Below are positions 28,480-36,132 of a DNA stretch of 64,000 nt, piece by piece. The notes under the pieces are model-generated. The model was not told where the DNA came from. It made no database searches and saw only the letters and a list, made by a program, of their open reading frames with translations. The DNA lies in the NCBI GenBank assembly GCA_016215025.1, contig JACRMI010000009.1:35881-99880 (forward strand). The letters are read 5' to 3'. The stretch's first letter is position 1. The number at the start of each line of letters is the position of its first letter. The stretch comes from Chloroflexota bacterium. GTDB lineage: Bacteria > Chloroflexota > Anaerolineae > UBA4142. The position numbers and the translations under genes were made by a program.

Positions 28480-29559
28480 TTAGGTCGTCGAGCGCATTCG
28501 CTTGATTGGTTCTTGAGTTTGTTTATTTTCCGATTGAATGTTGCTGACGTTTTCAGAATCGACGTACTTGCGCACGGTCTGCAAAAGCGTGTCGGGTTCG
28601 AAAGGTTTGGTAATATAGCTTGCAGCGCCAACCGCACGACCGCGCACTTTGTCGAAAAAACCATCCTTGCCAGAAAGCATAATCACGGGAATGTTTTGAG
28701 TCTCAGGGTTACCTTTGACGATGCGACACAGTTGATAACCATCCATGCGCGGCATCGTAATGTCGAGGAGAATCAAGTTGGGCTGGGTATCGTTTATCTT
28801 AGCTAGCCCATCTAAACCATCGGGCGCAGATACAACATGATAGCCGTGTTTCTCTAACGTGATGGCGACCAGCTTGCAAATCGTCGGGCTATCGTCGATG
28901 ACCAGAATCTTTTTTTGTGAGGGAGCCTTACGCGCTGCCGAATGCTTGTTGGTTAATTGGGCTGCTACTTGACGCTGCACGAGCCAGTCCACTTGGCGTT
29001 TTAGTTCAATGTCTTCAGAGTGAATCTGCTGAGCTTGTTGCAGGTGATACAGGCCTTGATCCAATTGTTTTAGATTGAGGTACGCCAAGCCCAAATGATA
29101 ATGCGCTTGAAAATCATTCGGATTGGTGCGGACAGCCGTTTGATACGAGACGAGGGTTGTGCGTATACGAGATTCGTCGACCGATGAATTGGAGAGAACC
29201 TGATCAATCTTGCCAAGCGAGAGAATCATGTGACACTGCAAACATTGTTCCTTCTGCTGAAGAACAGCATGACAAAAAGGACATCGGCTAGACGGTGTAG
29301 CTTGCGCGATACGCGCTTGTATCATTTCCAACCCTTTGACCGCTTGCGCATTCGCGGGGTTGATTTCGATGGCACGCTGCAAACAATTCCGCGATCCCTC
29401 CAAGCTTTCGGCGATACTGGCTAGCCAAAGCCAAGCCAGATCATTTTTCGGGTCAAGTTCTGTAACACGCGTTAAATCCTGGCGAGCCTGGACACGGTTT
29501 CCTGCTTTGGCGGCGGCGATTCCGTTACGCAGCAAGAGCAATGGGCTGATTTGCGACAT
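28480..29559 (-). CDS. TPR / zinc-ribbon / TPR / receiver protein (PilG position)
   Basis: 359 residues. The N-terminal part has TPR-like helices (residues 1-90), a four-Cys zinc-ribbon-like motif (CPFCHAV and CLQCHM, about 93-110), a second TPR pair (QAHYHLGLAYLNLKQLD) and a C-terminal receiver domain (about 218-340: VIDDSPTIC, phospho-acceptor in LILLDITMPRMDG, Lys in YITKPF). The combination suggests a scaffolding regulator phosphorylated by the ChpA-like kinase. It is the first regulatory gene of the chemosensory operon. Confidence 0.88.
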   Translation of the reverse strand: MSQISPLLLLRNGIAAAKAGNRVQARQDLTRVTELDPKNDLAWLWLASIAESLEGSRNCLQRAIEINPANAQAVKGLEMIQARIAQATPSSRCPFCHAVLQQKEQCLQCHMILSLGKIDQVLSNSSVDESRIRTTLVSYQTAVRTNPNDFQAHYHLGLAYLNLKQLDQGLYHLQQAQQIHSEDIELKRQVDWLVQRQVAAQLTNKHSAARKAPSQKKILVIDDSPTICKLVAITLEKHGYHVVSAPDGLDGLAKINDTQPNLILLDITMPRMDGYQLCRIVKGNPETQNIPVIMLSGKDGFFDKVRGRAVGAASYITKPFEPDTLLQTVRKYVDSENVSNIQSENKQTQEPIKRMRSTT

Positions 29560-29615
29560 GGTTTCTAGGTTTTCCTCAACGTTGTTCTACCAGGATGGGG
29601 GGATTGCCTAACAAA

Positions 29616-29657
29616 TATCGCAACGGACAGGTCAGAGACAACCCATCCGCTGCGATA
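29616..29657. repeat. Hairpin between small ORF 1 and the TPR/receiver gene
   Basis: TATCGCAACGGA (29616-29627) pairs with TCCGCTGCGATA (29646-29657), one mismatch. It lies 10 bases after the first small gene and may reduce read-through into the chemosensory genes. No clear U-tract. Confidence 0.5.
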
Positions 29658-29666
29658 ACCAGCAAC

Positions 29667-29831
29667 TTATTTGCCTTTCTCTTTGATAAAGTGGTCAATG
29701 CCTTCTTCTTTCCATACTTTGAGGGTCGCCTGATCCTTGGGATCGATCTTGACGCCGATGGCATTGACCGGGTAATCGTACCTCTTTTGGACTTCAATCC
29801 AATTCTTTTTGATGGCTGGATCTAGGGGCAT
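29667..29831 (-). CDS. Small protein of 54 residues, paralogue of the neighbouring small gene (copy 1)
   Basis: A complete 54-codon gene with an ideal ribosome site (GGAGGTAACG, ATG at 29831). The product starts MPLDPAIKKNWIEVQKRYDY and contains PVNAIGVKIDPKDQATLKVW then KEEGID; it ends in KEKGK. It is highly charged, with no signal peptide, membrane segment or Cys. 45 of 54 residues are identical to the next gene upstream (29862-30026). Both coding copies carry many silent differences, which argues for selection on the protein. I do not recognise the family. Its position is directly before the chemosensory operon. Confidence 0.85.
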   Translation of the reverse strand: MPLDPAIKKNWIEVQKRYDYPVNAIGVKIDPKDQATLKVWKEEGIDHFIKEKGK

Positions 29832-29861
29832 AGAACGTTACCTCCATTGGCATTACCCAAA

Positions 29862-30026
29862 TTACTTTTTGGTTTCCTTTTGGAATTGGTCGATGCCTTC
29901 TTCTTTCCACACTTTCAACGTGGCTTGATCTTTCGGATCGATCTTGACGCCGATCGCGTTGACAGGAAAATCGTACTTTTTCTGGATCTCAATCCAATTC
30001 TTTTTGATGGCTGCATCAACTGGCAT
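29862..30026 (-). CDS. Small protein of 54 residues, paralogue of the neighbouring small gene (copy 2)
   Basis: A complete 54-codon gene (ATG at 30026, AGGAGG nine bases upstream). The product starts MPVDAAIKKNWIEIQKKYDF, then has the same PVNAIGVKIDPKDQATLKVW core as copy 1. It differs at residues 3, 5, 14, 17, 20, 47, 49, 52 and 53. Copy 1 follows after 30 bases, so the two form a small operon, with a plausible promoter at 30095-30123. No family recognised; a DNA-, RNA- or kinase-interacting small regulator is possible but unproven. Confidence 0.85.
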   Translation of the reverse strand: MPVDAAIKKNWIEIQKKYDFPVNAIGVKIDPKDQATLKVWKEEGIDQFQKETKK

Positions 30027-30094
30027 AAAGGGGTCCTCCTGAGAATGAATGCGCCAAGTTTGGAAAACTCGGCAAGCGGCTCAAAATCCACTTT

Positions 30095-30123
30095 AATTTA
30101 CACCGAAAACAGAGTGGTACCAA
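30095..30123 (-). promoter_or_regulatory. Candidate sigma-70-type promoter for the small-protein pair
   Basis: On the minus strand TTGGTA (30118-30123), 17 bases, then TAAATT (30095-30100). It lies about 70 bases before the start of small copy 2 and downstream of the terminator at 30213-30244. Prediction only. Confidence 0.4.
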
Positions 30124-30212
30124 TCGGCATTCGCACCGAAAGATGAGGGAGAAAGTTCTGATGCGGTCTAGTACCCTGGGGTGATCGGACGCGGAAGGAC
30201 TATAGCCGACCG

Positions 30213-30244
30213 TGAAACAAAATCGCGGCTCTGGATGAGCCGCG
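30213..30244 (-). terminator. Rho-independent terminator after the M16 peptidase gene
   Basis: On the minus strand an 8-bp stem CGCGGCTC/GAGCCGCG with a 5-base loop (30224-30244), followed by ATTTTGTTT. It lies 59 bases past the peptidase stop. Confidence 0.75.
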
Positions 30245-30255
30245 AAAGTTTTGGC

Positions 30256-30282
30256 GTAGCGCAAATTTCCAATTTGCGCTAC
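30256..30282. repeat. Perfect 12-bp hairpin GTAGCGCAAATT
   Basis: GTAGCGCAAATT (30256-30267) pairs exactly with 30271-30282 around a 3-base loop. It lies between the peptidase stop and its terminator. Its ends resemble the GTAG/CTAC family and the stem at 2875. Confidence 0.6.
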
Positions 30283-30302
30283 GAGAATTGGGACAAGTTG
30301 CA

Positions 30303-31607
30303 TTACTCAAAATCTTTCAACAACTTGGTCAACGAATCCTGCGAAAAATGCTCAGGCGATTCGGGACCGGTCACCGCAAGCGCGACCTGGCGCAACGCGT
30401 CGATCAGAACTTGATTGGCGAGGTCTTGCACCATCGTATTATCGACCGCCTGAATTTGCTCCAAGACCTCGGCGGTAGAAATCGAACGACCAAAGTACAA
30501 TTCCTGGGTTGCCAAGCGGCTCATGCGCGTGTGCGAACCTTCACCCGAAATGAGATGCTGCCCACGAATTTGCATCTTGGCTTTGACCAACTCTTCGTCG
30601 TCGATTGGCTCTGCCCCGGTGACCAGCTGCCACAGTTCGACGAGCGTCAATCCTAGCACAGACGATAGATATTCCGGCGCAGTGCTGCCCTCGACGACGA
30701 GCATGCCATCTTCACGATAAGCGAGATATTCGGAGCTAATCGAATAAACCAAGCCACGATTCTCACGCAACCGTCGATATAAGCGAGAGCTGATGCCGCC
30801 GCCCATCACATTGTTCAGCACATGTAACACATAACGATTGGGGTGAGCGTACGGCAAAGCGCGAAAGCCCAAGGCAAAGTACGCTTGCGAGACCGGTCGA
30901 TAATCTATCGCGACGCCACCCGTAAACGCAGGGAGCGTCATGGTTCGCGGTTGACTCTGTCCCAGCATCCGCCAGAACGCATCGCGCAACTGTGCGACGA
31001 AATCGTCATGATCCACATTGCCTGCCGCCGCAATAATCAAACGATCGGGCAAGTAGTTGGTGTGCGCAAAATAAACTACATCCTCACGGGTGAATCGCTG
31101 CACCGTTTCCACCGAACCCGTAATCGGACGTCCGAGTGGATGATCGTGCCAAGCAAAAGATTTCAGCAAATCGTTGGCGCGCTGTTCCGGATCATCGTTG
31201 CGTCCGGCAATCTCGCGCAGGATAGCATTCTTTTCGTGGTCCAAACCTTCTTCGGGAAAAATCGAGTTGAGCAAAAGGTCGCCAAGCAAATCAATCGCAT
31301 AGGGCGCATAATCGTCGAGCACCGTCGCGTAATAGCACATGTAATCTTTGGCGGTGAATGCGCCGATGCTGCCGCCTGCACCATCCATCATGCGCGCAAT
31401 TTGCATCGCATTGCGTCCGTGCGTGCCTAGAAACATGCCATGCTCGATGAGATGAGACAGACCATACTGCGAAGGTGTCTCATCGTAGGGCCCCGTATCG
31501 ATCAAGCACGCGATGGCGATGGAACGGAGTCCCGGCATCGCCTCGGTAACGACTCGAACGCCATTTTCCAAAGTCGTCTTGCGAACGGTATCTTCGCGTT
31601 CAGGCAT
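30303..31607 (-). CDS. M16-family zinc metallopeptidase (processing-peptidase-like)
   Basis: 434 residues. The inverted zinc motif HxxEH is present (GLSHLIEHGMFLGT), with the downstream glutamate in LDHEKNAILREIAG. The C-terminal inactive M16 half has FRALPYAHPNRYVLHVLNNVMGGGISSRLYRRLREN. The length fits the single-chain bacterial processing-peptidase-like group. No signal peptide, so it is likely cytoplasmic. The start has GGAGG four bases before the ATG. It is monocistronic, divergent from the GH13 gene and closed by a terminator. Confidence 0.95.
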   Translation of the reverse strand: MPEREDTVRKTTLENGVRVVTEAMPGLRSIAIACLIDTGPYDETPSQYGLSHLIEHGMFLGTHGRNAMQIARMMDGAGGSIGAFTAKDYMCYYATVLDDYAPYAIDLLGDLLLNSIFPEEGLDHEKNAILREIAGRNDDPEQRANDLLKSFAWHDHPLGRPITGSVETVQRFTREDVVYFAHTNYLPDRLIIAAAGNVDHDDFVAQLRDAFWRMLGQSQPRTMTLPAFTGGVAIDYRPVSQAYFALGFRALPYAHPNRYVLHVLNNVMGGGISSRLYRRLRENRGLVYSISSEYLAYREDGMLVVEGSTAPEYLSSVLGLTLVELWQLVTGAEPIDDEELVKAKMQIRGQHLISGEGSHTRMSRLATQELYFGRSISTAEVLEQIQAVDNTMVQDLANQVLIDALRQVALAVTGPESPEHFSQDSLTKLLKDFE

Positions 31608-31714
31608 TGCACCTCCTTGTTGGTATCAACGGCAACGGACGTCGAGCCAAGAATACTCGCAATCGCAATGGCGTCAAATTAACAAGTAATAGTGAAACCC
31701 GCATTTTTTTATAT

Positions 31715-31744
31715 TGGACAACTCTTTGGTGCATGACGTATAAT
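31715..31744 (+). promoter_or_regulatory. Candidate promoter of the sucrose-phosphorylase-like gene
   Basis: TGGACA (31715-31720), 18 bases, TATAAT (31739-31744). Transcription would start near 31751. That leaves only about 10 bases before the ATG at 31761 but about 28 before the GTG at 31779, supporting the GTG start. Confidence 0.55.
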
Positions 31745-31778
31745 TTGGATTACCAAATCAATGACAAGGTCAGAAAGC

Positions 31779-33251
31779 GTGTCGATAAAAAATCAAGTTC
31801 AACTGATTACGTATCCCGATTCACTTGGCGGCAATCTCAAAGCGCTCGACAAAATTTTGCGCGTACGTTTCTCAAATATCTTCAAGGGCGGCGTTCACAT
31901 CCTGCCCCCATTTCCATCATCCGCCGATCGCGGGTTTGCGCCCACAACGTATTTTGAGATCGAGCCAAAGCTTGGGACGTGGGACGATATTCGGCGGATC
32001 AGCGGAAATTTTGATGTGGTCGTCGATCTGATGGTCAATCACATTTCCCGCCAATCGCCATACTTTCGCGATTTTGTAAAGCGCGGCAGAAAATCCGAGT
32101 ATGCCGATTTGTTTATCCCGCTCGATAAAATTTGGCGCGATGGCAAGCCGCCGCGCGAAGATGTCGCCAAGATTTTTTTGCGCAAGCCCGAACATCCCTT
32201 TTCGACGGTGACCATCGATGAAACCGGTCAGACCGAAACAGTGTGGACGTCGTTCGGAACCCAGGACTGGTCGGAGCAAATCGATCTCGACGTCCGCTCA
32301 GAATCGACCAAGAATCTGCTGCGAGAAATTCTAACGGATTTGAGTCGCCAGGGCATCAAAATGGTGCGGCTCGATGCGATTGGTTACGTCATCAAAAAGC
32401 CGGGCACAAGTTGCTTTATGGTCGAGCCGGAGATTTACGAGTTTATGGATTGGCTCATGCAGCTTGCGGCTTCGCTCGGTCTTGAGCTGCTGCCCGAAGT
32501 TCACGCCCATTATTCCGTCCAATTCAAACTGGCGAAACGCAACTATTGGGTCTATGATTTCGTTTTGCCGATGCTGATCTTGCACACGTTGAAGAGCAAA
32601 TCCAGCCGCAAGCTGCGCGACTATCTCAAAATATGTCCGCGCAAACAATTCACCATGCTGGACTGCCACGATGGCATTCCGGTGCAGCCCGATGTCGATG
32701 ATATTTTGTCAGTGGAGGAATCCAAGCAGATCGTCGAGCGGTGTGTGGAGCGAGGGGCGAACTTGAATCGGATTCTATCGGAGGAGCACAAAGGAAATGG
32801 CGATTTCGATGTGCATCAAATCAACTGCACGTACTATGCTGCGTTGAACAATGACGACGATGCGTACTTGGCGGCGCGCGCAATTCAATTTTTTGCGCCC
32901 GGTGTGCCGCAAGTGTACTATGTTGGGCTACTTGCAGGGCGAAACGACGAACAAGCGGTGCAAGCCGTCGGCGAAGGACGGGCGATCAATCGACACAATT
33001 TTAGCGCATCAGAAATCGATCAAGCGATGAAAACACCAGTCGTCCAGCGCCTGCTCAAACTGATTCGATTCAGAAACGAGTATCCGGCGTTTGATGGGAA
33101 TTTCAATGTGCGGGAATCGAACGACGATGAGCTGGTTCTAACATGGCGCAAAGCCGAAAAGGAATGCCGACTCAAAGTGGATTTGCAAAATTCCAAGAGC
33201 GTCATCATGTACACCGATGACACAGGCGCATCAGTTGAATATGCGGTCTAA
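31779..33251 (+). CDS. Sucrose phosphorylase-like GH13 (subfamily 18) glycoside phosphorylase
   Basis: 490 residues from the GTG at 31779 (AAGGT eight bases upstream); an ATG at 31761 adds six residues but has no ribosome site. Family proteins begin IKNQVQLITYPDSLGG as here. Motifs: VVDLMVNH, the nucleophile in VRLDAIGY, acid/base in LLPEVHAHY, and LDCHDGIPV. The C-terminal half has APGVPQVYYVGLLAGRNDE and EGRAINRHNF, typical of sucrose phosphorylases. It would split a glucoside such as sucrose with phosphate to glucose 1-phosphate. Related enzymes act on glucosylglycerate or sucrose 6-phosphate, so the acceptor is open. The gene stands alone between a promoter and a strong terminator. Confidence 0.88.
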   Translation: MSIKNQVQLITYPDSLGGNLKALDKILRVRFSNIFKGGVHILPPFPSSADRGFAPTTYFEIEPKLGTWDDIRRISGNFDVVVDLMVNHISRQSPYFRDFVKRGRKSEYADLFIPLDKIWRDGKPPREDVAKIFLRKPEHPFSTVTIDETGQTETVWTSFGTQDWSEQIDLDVRSESTKNLLREILTDLSRQGIKMVRLDAIGYVIKKPGTSCFMVEPEIYEFMDWLMQLAASLGLELLPEVHAHYSVQFKLAKRNYWVYDFVLPMLILHTLKSKSSRKLRDYLKICPRKQFTMLDCHDGIPVQPDVDDILSVEESKQIVERCVERGANLNRILSEEHKGNGDFDVHQINCTYYAALNNDDDAYLAARAIQFFAPGVPQVYYVGLLAGRNDEQAVQAVGEGRAINRHNFSASEIDQAMKTPVVQRLLKLIRFRNEYPAFDGNFNVRESNDDELVLTWRKAEKECRLKVDLQNSKSVIMYTDDTGASVEYAV

Positions 33252-33280
33252 GCTCGCTCGTGTATCATTGAGATCAGGAT

Positions 33281-33320
33281 AAAACAAAAGGGCAGAAAAA
33301 TACTTCTGCCCTTTTGTTTT
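33281..33320. terminator. Bidirectional rho-independent terminator
   Basis: A perfect 17-bp stem (33281-33297 with 33304-33320) with a 6-base loop, GGGCAGAA core, A-rich before and T-rich after. It serves the plus-strand GH13 gene and the convergent ula-type operon, which ends at 33357. Confidence 0.92.
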
Positions 33321-33356
33321 CCTACGCTGATATATGGAGTATCCATCTAGGACTTG

Positions 33357-34322
33357 CTAACGCGAAATGTCCGGCGACTCTGAATCAAGCATTACTTCGA
33401 CTTCATCCCGGGTCGTAATCACTTGATCGCCAAATTGGCTGAGCGCAAGTGCAGCGGTGAGCGCGCCGTAGCGGATGCCTTTGGCAAAATCATTTTGCAT
33501 CCAGCCATGCAAAACGCCGCCCACCATCGCGTCGCCTGCGCCGATGCGATCCAAAATCGAAACTTGCCGCGCGGCTTGGCGATACGCTGCGCGATTCTTT
33601 CGATCCCAGCCGATCAAGCCGTCGCTCGACATCGACGAAACGATGTACTGTGCGCTCGTCAATTCGCAAAGCTGCGTTACGATTTCCTCCGGCTCGCCTT
33701 CAATGCCGAGCACTTGGCGTGCGTCGCCGCGACTGCAAAATAGAATTGCTATTCCTTTGAGGATCGGCAAGATGGATTCGCGCGCTTGAGCCGGCGTCCA
33801 AATCCGCTGGCGATAATTCATATCGAAACTGACCGGAATCCCAAGAGCGTTCGCGCGACGCAGCGCTTCCTGAACAATCTCAGACAGCGATGGCGATAGC
33901 GGGATCGTCAAGCCGGACAAGTGCAACAGACGCGTGTCGAGCATATAGTCCCAATCGATTTGTTCTTTCGTCAAATTGGTGAAGCACGTGTTGGCGCGAT
34001 CAAAATAGACCTGGGTCGCGCGCGGCGGCACAGCGTATTCGACATAGTACGTCGCCAAACGATATTTATCGCTCCACACAATCGCCGATAGATCAAGCCC
34101 CGACAACAGATATTCATTCGCGACACGTTTGCCAAGCGGCGTCGTCGGCAAACTCGTGATCCAGCCGCAGTGCCAACCGAGCCGCGCCAGCAAACTCGCG
34201 ACGTTCGCTTCGGTGCATGAAACGCGCACGTCGAGTTGAGTCGCGCGTTCGAGGCGTTGCCCCGCCGGAACACTATAGCGCAGTTGACCTTCGCCAATCG
34301 TCGTGAGATCGAAACGCGGCAT
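33357..34322 (-). CDS. PfkB-family sugar kinase, last gene of the ula-type operon
   Basis: 321 residues from the ATG at 34322 (GGAG eight bases upstream); the ORF extension inside the HAD gene is rejected. The fold starts at FDLTTIGEGQLRYSVPAG, with the N-terminal substrate-binding segment and CTEANVASLLARLG. The anion hole and catalytic Asp are in DRIGAGDAMVGG. It resembles 2-keto-3-deoxygluconate kinases. The ATG overlaps the HAD stop by one base (TAATG), so it is translationally coupled. In this operon the substrate is imported unphosphorylated by an ABC transporter while the lactonase needs a 6-phosphate, so this is the best candidate for the phosphorylating step. That role is inference. 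Confidence 0.92.
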   Translation of the reverse strand: MPRFDLTTIGEGQLRYSVPAGQRLERATQLDVRVSCTEANVASLLARLGWHCGWITSLPTTPLGKRVANEYLLSGLDLSAIVWSDKYRLATYYVEYAVPPRATQVYFDRANTCFTNLTKEQIDWDYMLDTRLLHLSGLTIPLSPSLSEIVQEALRRANALGIPVSFDMNYRQRIWTPAQARESILPILKGIAILFCSRGDARQVLGIEGEPEEIVTQLCELTSAQYIVSSMSSDGLIGWDRKNRAAYRQAARQVSILDRIGAGDAMVGGVLHGWMQNDFAKGIRYGALTAALALSQFGDQVITTRDEVEVMLDSESPDISR

Positions 34323-34984
34323 TATGATTTCTCCAAGGATCGAATCGCGTTCAAGTTGAAATCGTAGAGTGAACCCAGCACGAGATTCGCTTGCTGCAAA
34401 ATTTCCGCCGACGGCGGCGCATAGCGCACATCGGGAATTGCGATCACGAACATGCCCGCATTCTTTCCCGATAGAATTCCGTTCCCAGAATCTTCGAGGC
34501 ATACGCATCGTGCCGGTTCAACTTGAAGTAGACGCGCCGCTTCGAGATACACATCGGGTGCGGGTTTGCCGCGCGGCAATTCATCCGAGCAGACAATCGC
34601 TTGAAACTTGTCACGCATCGGCGCATCGTTTGCGACCGCATCGATCAACACGCGCGGCGAGCCGGACGCCAAACCGATTCGATTGTGGCTCGTCGCAAAA
34701 TTCACCGCCTCGATTGCGCCAGGCATATATGGAATTTGGCGCGTGTACAACTCGACCATTTTGCCGATGATGTGCGCTTCGACTTGCTCCGGCGTCAATT
34801 CCAAATTGAGCCGCTGGATCATATAGTTCGCCCACGTACGCGTACTGACGCCCATACACGCGCGATGATCGTCGGCATTCCATGCGACATCGCGCTCCGC
34901 CGCCATCGCGCGCCGCGCCTCGTTCCAGTACCGCTCAGAATCTACGAGCAACCCATCGAGATCGAAAATGATCGCCTCAATCAT
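34322..34984 (-). CDS. HAD-superfamily phosphatase / beta-phosphoglucomutase-like hydrolase
   Basis: 220 residues from the ATG at 34984, one base after the UroD-like stop; the longer start is inside that gene. HAD motif I is FDLDGLLVDSE, motif II LASGSP, the Lys of motif III is in RGKPAPDVY and motif IV is LEDSGNG. The cap is helical (subclass I). Proteins of this type dephosphorylate sugar phosphates or isomerise them. In the ula-type operon it might remove toxic dead-end sugar phosphates. Substrate unknown. Confidence 0.92.
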   Translation of the reverse strand: MIEAIIFDLDGLLVDSERYWNEARRAMAAERDVAWNADDHRACMGVSTRTWANYMIQRLNLELTPEQVEAHIIGKMVELYTRQIPYMPGAIEAVNFATSHNRIGLASGSPRVLIDAVANDAPMRDKFQAIVCSDELPRGKPAPDVYLEAARLLQVEPARCVCLEDSGNGILSGKNAGMFVIAIPDVRYAPPSAEILQQANLVLGSLYDFNLNAIRSLEKS

Positions 34985-34985
34985 T

Positions 34986-36131
34986 TCATTCCTTGTCGAA
35001 AAATTCCTTGCCCACTCCAGTCTCAAACAAGGCGATAATGTTTTCCGGTGGGACGTCGCCTTGGATATTGTGGACTGCGCCTAACACATACCCGCCGTTC
35101 TGATTCAGATCGCGAACACGGCTTGCCGTTTCTGCGCGCACCTCGGCTGGCGTGCCATGCGGCAGCGTGTGTTGCGAATCGACGCCGCCCCAAAATGACA
35201 AGCGGTCTCCGAATTGTTGCTTGAGCGCCGCCACATCGCCCATGCCTTTTGCCGAAACCTGAAGTGGATTGATGCAATCCACACCCATGTTCGCAAGACT
35301 GTTCAGCACAGGCACAACCGCGCCATCGGTATGAAAAACGATCTTGGCATGTGTCTTCCGTTTGAGGAATTCGATGTACTTGCCCACACGCGGTTCGAGA
35401 TATTTGCGATACATGACTGGCGAAACGATGAGGCGGTCTTGCATGGCAAGGTCGTCAAAGTTGAACACGACGTCGATCACGTCGCCGACCGCGCTCAGAA
35501 TCGTGTCCCAAATCGCCATTTGGTTTTCCAACACGCGATCCATCAACGCGCACAGCAGACCGGGATTCACGGCAACGTCGGTGTACCATTCGCCAAAGCC
35601 GCGCAGCAACTGGCTTTGTTGGACAACGCTATCGGGCAGCGACAACACAATCGCGCGCTGATCCGTCGTGCGCAGGGCGAGAATTTTTTCGCGCAGTCCA
35701 CGCGCATAACCTGGATCGGTTGGATCCGGCATCGGATAATTCATCACATCGTGAATCGATATCTCACCGGCGAGCGGCGCGTTGGCAACGTAAAACGTGT
35801 CTGCGTCTGGCGGCATTTTACGCAGAATGCCCCACTCGTCAATAAAACCATATTCGTCGGGCAGCTCGCGATGCGGATGATTTTCCGGCGTGCCCGGTTT
35901 GACTCCGTGCGTATCCACGCCAAAGAGATCGAGAATGGGCGGATCGATCATTGCGAGTTGCGAGGTCCGCGCGAAAATTTGCGTCTCGCCCAAATCGAGT
36001 TTGAGACAACGCTTGAGTCGTTCATACGCTTGAACATGAATGCTGCTAACAATCGAACCGCCGAGATCAATTGGCACACGATCCGGCGGTTGGTGCGACA
36101 GAGCGGCAATCACGCGCTCGCGGCTCGTCAT
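34986..36131 (-). CDS. Uroporphyrinogen decarboxylase-like (UroD/MtaA superfamily) protein
   Basis: 381 residues from the ATG at 36131, one base after the epimerase stop; the ORF extension to 36272 overlaps that gene. It has MTSRERVIAALSHQPPDRVP and NPLQVSAKGMGDVAALKQQFG, then FWGGVDSQHTLPHGTP, as in UroD-like proteins of sugar operons. Methyltransferase members carry a zinc site with His-x-Cys in this barrel; here the equivalent is FHTDGAVVP, with Asp in place of Cys. It is therefore unlikely to be haem biosynthesis or a normal corrinoid methyltransferase. Its place between ulaF and a phosphatase suggests a role in the sugar acid pathway. Function unknown. Confidence 0.85.
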   Translation of the reverse strand: MTSRERVIAALSHQPPDRVPIDLGGSIVSSIHVQAYERLKRCLKLDLGETQIFARTSQLAMIDPPILDLFGVDTHGVKPGTPENHPHRELPDEYGFIDEWGILRKMPPDADTFYVANAPLAGEISIHDVMNYPMPDPTDPGYARGLREKILALRTTDQRAIVLSLPDSVVQQSQLLRGFGEWYTDVAVNPGLLCALMDRVLENQMAIWDTILSAVGDVIDVVFNFDDLAMQDRLIVSPVMYRKYLEPRVGKYIEFLKRKTHAKIVFHTDGAVVPVLNSLANMGVDCINPLQVSAKGMGDVAALKQQFGDRLSFWGGVDSQHTLPHGTPAEVRAETASRVRDLNQNGGYVLGAVHNIQGDVPPENIIALFETGVGKEFFDKE

Positions 36132-36132
36132 T

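Noticed and set aside
29576..29797. 73-codon minus-strand ORF over small gene 1
   Set aside because: The other frame gives the 54-codon gene with a perfect ribosome site and a paralogue; this one is its shadow.
34986..36131. hemE (haem biosynthesis) for the UroD-like gene
   Set aside because: Context is a sugar-acid operon and the protein belongs to the UroD-like group of unknown function, not to classic HemE.
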